NCBI GenBank assembly: GCA_037783415.1
Contig: JAZGTN010000059.1
Coordinates: 868,001-932,000 of the forward strand
Direction of reading: 5' to 3'
Length of the DNA stretch: 64,000 bases
DNA from: Leptasterias polaris
Taxonomy: Eukaryota; Echinodermata; Asteroidea; Forcipulatida; Asteriidae
The number at the start of each line of letters is the position of its first letter. Within the stretch, counting starts at the first letter, position 1. Under the pieces are notes generated by a model. The model was given only the letters and a program-made list of their open reading frames with translations. It was not told the origin of the DNA and did no database searches. A program made the position numbers and the translations under genes. Of the stretch, positions 57,742-64,000 are shown in pieces.

Positions 57742-57909
57742 CTGGGGTCGATTTCACAAAACTCTTCCTAACTTAGGATTAATCCTAGGCAATGCTAAGA
57801 GATAGGACTAGTCCTAAGTTAGGAAGAGTAACTTAAGACTAGTCCTATCTCTTAGCATTGCCTAGGACTAGTCCTAAGTTAGGAAGAGTTTGGTGAAATC
57901 GACCCCTGG
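57742..57909. mobile_element. Palindromic MITE, 168 bp
   Basis: It starts GGGGTCGATTTCACAAAACT and ends with the complement. Inside, CTTCCTAACTTAGGA, CCTAGG and GGACTAGTCC recur in both orientations, so nearly the whole element is a palindrome. Confidence 0.9.
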
Positions 57910-58832
57910 GGGTATGGGGGATTGACACCCCACCAATCATCCAGTCTGCATTTTGAGCCCTAGTTGGCAAATGAAGTAATAAATCAAGTAAAACAAGGGC
58001 ATCCAAACTAAAACTCAGTCAATTTGGTGACCAAAATTTCATACATATTTTTTTTCATTAACGGTAGAGCCATAGATTGTTAAATACTTCAAAAATTAAT
58101 GACCATAAATGCTTACTTAAAGTGAGAAGCATTGCAGCTGTTGATAGTATAAACAATTTTATTTTGAAAAAGGATTCCCCAACCGTTTTAATAATTTTTC
58201 ACCTGAAAATGTTTTGAATCTGAGAAACGTTTCATGCATGAATCATTTCTCACAGTTCTGAGGGTTGGTGTCTGGTTACAGATGCTGCGGCCAGAGATGT
58301 GGTTGGTACCTGCTGTCACCTCGCTAAACATGGATGGATTCAATGTTCTTGTGAAAATACTGTGACAGCTTTTTGCTGTTTTCTCAGCAAGTACACACTG
58401 TATAATTCAGCTGAAACTTTCACATGAAACTTTTCTGCACATTTCCGCTCAAGTAAGTTTTTATGATCATACATTAATGATTATAAAAGTTGTAGAGACA
58501 GATGGAAGTGTGTATGCAGCATCACTTACACTTGTAGATAAATGTACTCTTTGATGTTGACATATTAATTGGTTAATATATAAAAAGACTGTAGACTCGA
58601 GACTTGAAGGATCTGCAGTTATCTCAAAAAAGGAAAATTCTAAGCAATAACATAATGATTGAGCGAAGACCTATAGGAGCTAAATGACCCACCCATCCTG
58701 GGTATCATCAAGTTTGTGATTGGTTTCAACTCTATAATAAATGCCATCCCACAGCCACAATGTGATAGGTAAAGATAACGTGATATAAAGCAAACACTGG
58801 CAGTCTTCATGGTCTTAATGAAATCTTCTCCC
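57910..58832. other. Gene-free; degenerate family A-like interior
   Basis: AATCTGAGAAACGTTTC (about 58216) and CAAGTAAGTTTTTATGA (about 58450) match interior words of the element at 54607-54964; probably a decayed relative. Confidence 0.45.
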
Positions 58833-59200
58833 TTAAAGGTATTATACAGGATTGGCAGAGCTGACAAAATAATCACAGACAGTGTTCATGCTTTGTGTAA
58901 TCAACCACATACATGAAATAACAAACCTGTGAAAATTTGAGCTCAATTGGTCATCGAGGTCACGAGAAAATAGTGAAAAGAGACCTTATGTGTTTTCTGT
59001 TTTTCAAACATGGAGTTTATTATCGCGCGCGATAAAAACTATTGTTTTACTCATTTCTCAGAAACGATAGCATTTCAGGCAGAAATATTTTAAGGAACCC
59101 TTTCTACCATTACTTACTTTAAATCATGTAAGTTATGTGTGAATGTGTGAATCTGTGAACATTTGTGTTTTTCGATCTTACCAGTGTACAGGGCCTTTAA
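58833..59200. mobile_element. TTAA-flanked MITE, family A, copy 2
   Basis: Nearly identical to 2065-2428, with TTAA at both ends. It has an 8-base insertion (GTGTGAAT-type duplication, near 59144) relative to copy 1. Confidence 0.85.
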
Positions 59201-59332
59201 GTGAAACTTGATACTCTTCAATTTCTAATAAGACAGTCTTCTATTTGTAAGGGGATAGCTTCCTTCCTATAACGAGTTTACACAATGGGGCTGATGAACT
59301 CTATGCAATTACAGAAGGTAACACTAGGTCAT

Positions 59333-59705
59333 TTAAAGGCAGGGTATACTTTTGGTTGTTGTCAAAGAAGAGTTTCCTCACTAACATATGCATTAAAAAC
59401 AAACCTGTACAAATTTGGGCTCAATTGGTCATCGAAGCTGCAAAACAATAATGAAAGAAAAAAACACCCTTGTTGCAGAGAATTGTGTGCTTTCAGATGC
59501 CTGAGAAAGGGCTTCATGCCTGGAGCCTTTCTCCGATTCAAATTTGTGAGTGAAAATTATCACTTTCTCTAAAACTACATTACTTAAAAGGGGGTAGTTT
59601 CTAACATTTTGTATAATATCAACAGCTCTCCAGAGCTCTTTACCAAGTAAGTTTGAGTGGGCATTAGTTTTTGGAGTAATTACCAAAGGTATACCTTCCC
59701 TTTAT
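59333..59705. mobile_element. TTAA-flanked MITE, family A relative
   Basis: Ends TTAAAGGCAGGGTATACTTT and AAAGGTATACCTTCCCTTTA. The shared interior GGGCTCAATTGGTCATCGA links it to copies 1 and 2. The right target site is TTTA rather than TTAA. Confidence 0.75.
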
Positions 59706-60142
59706 TATGGAATATTAATGTGAAAGTTAAATATGGATAGAAGGATCATTTCTAAACATGTCTACCAGGGTTATTAGTTTCCCAGGCCATTACTGAACTG
59801 ATTTGTAACTTACAGGTTCCCAGCATGAGAGAGTCTGTCCCAACCCCCAGGCCTTGTTTACCATGGTAACGCCCACAGAACCATTGTCTCATGATTATGA
59901 TGATTTTATATCAATTGACAAACAAATTGGCATGTATCATTGCTATGTCATGTCTCTGTGGTCTCAGTGGTATATGGGGAGATTTCTCAAGGTTAAACCA
60001 TACCCCATGGGTCTGATGATTTGTGTTGCTACTGTTAAAACAATGTTAAAATAAACAAAACTATCAAGTAGGAGGAATGTCATCATTACAGGATTATAGT
60101 GATGTTTTTCTCAGTACTTGGAAAAAACCTTTTGTCAGAATA
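59706..60142. other. Gene-free; weak exon-like frame
   Basis: After a good acceptor (TAACTTACAG, ending about 59815) a plus frame stays open to 60054 (about 79 codons). No donor of quality and no recognisable product; not called. Confidence 0.35.
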
Positions 60143-60393
60143 GAGGGGGCAGAGGAAGGGAGGCAGAGGGGAGGGAAAGGTGTAGGGGAGGGAAAGGTGT
60201 AGGGGAGGGGAACAGAGGGGAGGGACAGAGGAAGGAGAACCATGAGGAAGGGCAGAGGAAGGGGCAACAAAGGGAACAAGGGGAGGGCAGAAGAAGGGAG
60301 CAAAGGGGGAGGGGCAGAGGGTAGGGGAAGTAGAAGGGGATAGAGTGGAGGGATACAGGAAGGGGCAGCGGAAGGGCTACTGGCAGGAGAAAG
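60143..60393. repeat. Homopurine tract, about 250 bp
   Basis: Nearly all A/G on the plus strand, built from GGGGAGGG, GGAAGGGGCAG and similar words, with few pyrimidine breaks. The tract is open in several frames on both strands because of composition only. Confidence 0.9.
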
Positions 60394-60514
60394 TAATACA
60401 TTTAAGCTTAATACATGTATTACTTTATTTATCTTTTCCAATATATAGAACAACTACAGAACAGATGTTTAAAAAAATGTTATTTAACAAAATTGTTAAG
60501 TTAATGAAAGCAAG

Positions 60515-60688
60515 GGTGACCCGTAGGCCTGAAGATACCCGTGAAGAGAAGAGGATGAAGAAATCTCGGTTTTAGATGCGGGAGGAAAACCCTTAGTAAG
60601 GAAAACCGAGGTTCCGGTCTGAGGTGGGATTCGAACCAGGGTCCACAGAGGTGAAAGGCAGGCAAGATACCACTAAGCCAACCTGAAA
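60515..60688 (-). mobile_element. tRNA-Glu-like SINE
   Basis: The best preserved member of this family: on the minus strand GGTTGGCTTAGTGGTATCTT at the A box, CTTTCACCTCTGTGG at the anticodon arm and GGTTCGAATCCCACC at the B box, then a body with GGGTTTTCCTCCCGCATC. Confidence 0.88.
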
Positions 60689-61584
60689 CCCCCTTCATTC
60701 ATTTCCTCATATTGAAATGCCACACTGACATGATGAAAAGCTTCCAAGTAACAAGAACACTTCCTTTTGTGAATCATTCACACATGGAGTACAACTTTTA
60801 CAAGGACTAGGTGTAGTCTTCCAACTCAAGGAGGAGCAAAGCCCTCCCCAATCTTCCCAAGGAGTTGATTACCAATCTCCGATTCAATTATGTATTCAAC
60901 CCTGAATCCCAAGGAATTTCCAGCAACCAAACCAACTGACCTTCATGCCCACATGTCAGTCTAACAGTATGACGTCATTTGATTTCAACGAATCTTCAAA
61001 TATGTTGACATAAAAACAACTGCAACAAATAACATAATAGACTGAGAATGTATTTGCGTGTTTAGAACGTGTTTAGAATGCGGTTGAAAGGTTTCTTCAA
61101 ATTCTATCAATTGTAGTTTAGATTTTTTTTCACTAAGAAGGAAATGACCGATGAAGAATGAGCTAAATGAATCGTGAGAATTTTCCTCAGATGATGGTGA
61201 ACTTTCATGAAAATGTCAAAGCGATTAATTTAGGAATACTTCCATCCAAGAATACCAATTACTGTGGTTATCCAGACACAGAGTTCAGTTAATCCCTCAC
61301 TATTTAATTCACTCATGGGATTTGCTCCACCTTTGCAACTTCCCAAACAAGTCGTATGATATTTTCACTCTTTGTTTGGAGACAATAGAACTACAAGGCT
61401 AACCGGAATATTCAACACTGTAACCGTAGCGACAAACAATATCTGCCCATGTTACTGTAGTGGTGGTTGGATCATCATCAAAATAGCAGTTGTATTTGCT
61501 AACCTTGCTAATAGATATTAAGCTGCACTATTGTTGGACTGCAGGTAGTAATGTCACTAATTGAATAGGTTTCAGGAGGGATCA
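60689..61584. other. Gene-free; possible 3' UTR of the candidate gene to the right
   Basis: If the minus-strand candidate exon at 61585-61713 is terminal, its 3' UTR would extend here. An AATAAA on the minus strand occurs at about 60424. Nothing else recognised. Confidence 0.3.
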
Positions 61585-61713
61585 CTACAGACCAGAGTTG
61601 ATGAACAGCTCTCGGCCATTGAACTCCAGGACTGTGACAGTTTCTATGATTGCACTATCTAGGGGCATGATGGGAGTGACCACAGGGTTATCAGTTTCAT
61701 ATGTGTTGCTGAT
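61585..61713 (-). CDS. Candidate terminal exon, unidentified
   Basis: On the minus strand, 42 codons read from an AG at 61714 (or 61709) to TAG at 61587-61585. The peptide includes NTYETDNPVVTPIMPLDSAI and ends in FNGRELFINSGL. The codons have strong RNY periodicity. The 61713 boundary is phase 0, matching the phase-0 donor at 63454 of the other minus-strand candidate. The plus strand is also open in the complementary register for 25-28 codons, so strand choice is not certain. No family recognised. Confidence 0.33.
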   Translation of the reverse strand: MSNTYETDNPVVTPIMPLDSAIIETVTVLEFNGRELFINSGL

Positions 61714-61742
61714 CTCAATGATGAATCAACACTTTTGAAAGC

Positions 61743-61905
61743 AGAGTGTTTTGAGAGTGTTAAAATAAGGAAATTTGGCTAGTTAGAGTTGCTTTTAATT
61801 AACGATTCCTTTCACTTGTAGAGTGTTTTCAGAGTGTTTAGCAAATGATATTTGACTAAATAGTGTTGCTTCTGAGGATTGCTCTATCTTGTAGGGTGTT
61901 TTCAG
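61743..61905. repeat. Degenerate tandem repeat, about 75-bp unit
   Basis: AGAGTGTTTTNAGAGTGTT recurs at 61743, 61820 and (AGGGTGTTTTCAGAG) 61893, with GTTGCTT and CACTTGT/TATCTTGT at matching places in the units. Confidence 0.7.
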
Positions 61906-62160
61906 AGTTTTCAGAGAACTATTCCAGTAGAATATTTAGGGAGTTAGACCACAGTAAACACCGAATAAAGTAACTCAAATGTACAACGTGGTCCTTTACA
62001 ATACTTTGTCCCAACAGAAGATCATAAGTGTATAAAAAAAATGGTGCGTAAAATAACTGTTATAAGTTTGTCACTAGAATGACTCTGAAGATAAGTTTTT
62101 CCATCCCCATGCAGAATTTACCTTCCCTACATTGACTACTGAATAGCTGAGAAATGCAAA

Positions 62161-62240
62161 ACATTCACACTCAGTTTTCTTGAAACACAAGTTGCTCATA
62201 ATTTTCTTTCGATCTTTTGCTGGACACACATTCGTTATGT
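62161..62240. repeat. Dispersed repeat, pair with 5861-5945
   Basis: See the entry at 5861; the two copies are in the same orientation. Confidence 0.5.
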
Positions 62241-62365
62241 ACCCATCAGACACAGAACAAATAATTATAACAATTAAGTCACATTACTATCCTCTTTCAG
62301 TTTGACTGACAGTTCAACAAGTGACAAACCATGGGTTTGTTACCCTCACTAAGAGAAATGCATTA

Positions 62366-62934
62366 GGCCAAGTAAAATAAATAACATGTTGCTCGTCCGG
62401 ACTTTTTAAAAAGTTGGTGAGGGAGGTCCTTGTTATTTGTTATTTTCAAAATTTTTGTTATTTTTTTAAAGATGGCCACCATGTCTAAGATGGCCGCCAT
62501 ATCGTATTTGAATATGTTTTTATGGTTTTATGAGCATGTTCTGTATGTCCTCAAATTCTGTTTAAAGTTGCCATGTGTGTTTCTGTGTCCATTTTGATAG
62601 ATATTGTTATTCTTTCCAAGAGTTCTTCTTGCTTTTGCTCAAAAATTATTCTGTGTGTGTGTGGCATCACGTCCTGGTGCAAAGATCTCGTTCAAAAAAG
62701 AACTGTGGCATGCAAACGTCAAGGGCAAAACGTTTCAAAGAAATGATTGGGTTGTGGAAATAGCATTTTTTGTAGGCCTACCTGCAAGAAAGATGATGAA
62801 ATTGCTCCAAAACAATTAAGGATACATTTGAAATAGATTTTTTTAAATTTTTTTATTTTATTTTTTTTATTCGGTGCGGCCTCCAAAATCGGAGCGGGCG
62901 GGGATGAGCAACATGTTATTTATTTTACTTGGCC
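62366..62934. mobile_element. Nonautonomous DNA transposon, TTA target site
   Basis: Terminal inverted repeats of about 33 bp start GGCCAAGTAAAATAAATAAC and are nearly perfect. TTA flanks both ends (62363-62365 and 62935-62937), the 3-bp target duplication typical of PIF/Harbinger. Inside are two copies of an AAGATGGCC(A/G)CCAT word and overlapping ORFs of 62-71 codons (62575-62819) that do not resemble a transposase. A terminal fragment of a second copy is at 18102-18169. It lies between two candidate exons of a minus-strand gene, that is, in a putative intron. Confidence 0.88.
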
Positions 62935-62937
62935 TTA

Positions 62938-63454
62938 AGGCTTCTGTTCACTAATATTAGCAAATCAAGAAACCCTTTCACAAAACAAATGGAAAGACAG
63001 TAGGGAGTGGATGTCTGCAGCAGTCTGGGAATTTCCATTCAATGGAATGGCTTACAGGAAGGAACCCCATTGGGTCTTTAAGGTAAGGATTCCTAGGCTC
63101 TTGGTTTTTGTTATTACATCTCTGTCATTGAAACTAGTGGTAGACATATGCAAAGGATCATCCATGTAGACAGTCAATATCCAGTGACCTCATGGTGACC
63201 TCAAGACAAGGTCAGTGACCCCTTCCCCATGTATGTTTATCTTAGTGTAATGGTTACACATAAACACCATCTGTTATACAAGTGTATATTTACCATGTCA
63301 CTCACATGATCTTCAGTTTCCTTGTGTGTGTGATTATCATACAGGAAATATAAATGAAACAAACCAAAAGAAACAACACGGATACACAATGGAACACGAA
63401 ATACTATCCTCATTATTAATATGTGATACTCGAGATTTACAAAACTTGTTTTAC
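62938..63454. other. Unassigned; open on both strands at 62940-63168
   Basis: A plus frame of about 76 codons (including WMSAAVWEFPFNGMAY, with GTAAGG at about 63081) and a minus frame of about 48 codons overlap here. Neither was called, because each could be the antisense shadow of the other. The rest is empty. Confidence 0.3.
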
Positions 63455-63674
63455 CTCACTGCCTAGAAATGCTTTGATTGTTTCTGACATTGCAAAAAGT
63501 TCAATCATGTAGCGTTCACTGCACGTTCTGAAAAATGCCTCTGCAATTTTGACAATTTTCTCAAACACTGGAGGACTTAAGAGACTGAAACTTCTACAGA
63601 TTGTATTACATACATCTTCATTCACAGTGAGTATGTGGATGCATTTCATGGCGAAAACCAAAAGTACAGATGTC
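63455..63674 (-). CDS. Candidate internal exon, unidentified
   Basis: Minus strand: about 73 open codons between an AG acceptor (63675, context GTTTAAG) and a donor GTAAAA (63454), phase 0 at the donor. The peptide contains SPPVFEKIVKIAEAFF and ERYMIELFAMSETIKAFLGS, that is, helical and amphipathic, as in HEAT/ARM-type or death-fold proteins. No specific family is recognised. A plus frame (63549-63773) is open in the complementary register. If real, the gene continues beyond the right edge (upstream) and possibly ends at 61585. Confidence 0.35.
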
Positions 63675-64000
63675 CTTAAACGAATTTCAAATCAGTGCCC
63701 AATTTCATTCCTCTGCTTCTCGCAGAATTATGCGCTTATGGCCCATAGAAGCATGCACTTTAAAGTCCCCTGAAAGCGCATAGTTCTGTGGTGAGCAGTG
63801 CCATGAAATTGGTACCAGTAGTCCATCTCAAAACCTAAACTACAGTTTAAAAAAATAGCAATCTGCAGCCTGTACTCCGAACCCACTACTATGCCACATA
63901 TTCATGCTAATGTGGACAGGGATGAATGCCATCATACATGCACCATATGGCTCTTAATATCTTACGGTTTATTAGTCAAAATGAAATTAATTCTGGGAAA
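63675..64000. other. Right edge, nothing recognised
   Basis: Would be an intron of the minus-strand candidate gene if that exists. Confidence 0.4.

Noticed and set aside
59816..60054. Possible plus-strand exon after TAACTTACAG
   Set aside because: Lacks a convincing donor, and neighbouring sequence is dominated by MITEs; peptide not recognised.
60094..60453. Proline/leucine-rich minus ORFs and Glu/Gly/Arg-rich plus ORF
   Set aside because: Products of the homopurine tract.
62940..63168. Open plus-strand frame rich in Trp
   Set aside because: A minus frame overlaps it and neither has full splice support.

Overview
This is animal nuclear DNA: AT-rich, with long introns, GT-AG splice sites and many short interspersed repeats. 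Only two genes can be named. The first is the 5' coding exon of NEMF (minus strand, positions 1287-1345), which then runs off the left edge. The second is a complete three-exon RHOU/RHOV-type atypical Rho GTPase (plus strand, 8512-15271). tRNA-derived SINEs with A and B boxes, many MITE/foldback elements and minisatellites, together with these gene types, suggest a marine invertebrate deuterostome, most likely an echinoderm such as a sea star. That assignment is inference; no species-specific gene is present.

Layout. 1-1500: promoter-like sequence, an unidentified plus-strand candidate exon (464-648), and NEMF exon 1 on the opposite strand. 1500-8500: intergenic, with a TTAA-flanked MITE, a GC-rich candidate exon, two short palindromes of one family and G runs. 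8512-15271: RHOU, with introns of 2.87 and 3.0 kb, followed by an AT-rich 3' UTR that may reach about 17.4 kb. 17.5-22.6 kb: repeat cluster with a 252-bp TIR MITE, a hairpin MITE, a 16-copy 53-bp satellite, hammerhead-like remnants and a foldback split by a SINE. 22.6-64 kb: mostly gene-poor repeat landscape. It holds a 1.14-kb foldback built of 53-bp self-complementary units, a six-copy tRNA-Glu-like array, SINEs, four copies of a GGGAATT-rich MITE and a 23-bp minisatellite inside a MITE. A few weak exon candidates occur there. The best pair is on the minus strand at the right edge (63455-63674 and 61585-61713) and may be the 3' end of another gene.

The genes do not form a pathway. RHOU is a membrane-anchored, PAK/Cdc42-type GTPase; NEMF acts in ribosome quality control. 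The most unusual content is the repeat architecture: arrays whose monomer is itself a hairpin, nested insertions with readable target duplications, and repeated short palindromes with no element between their arms.
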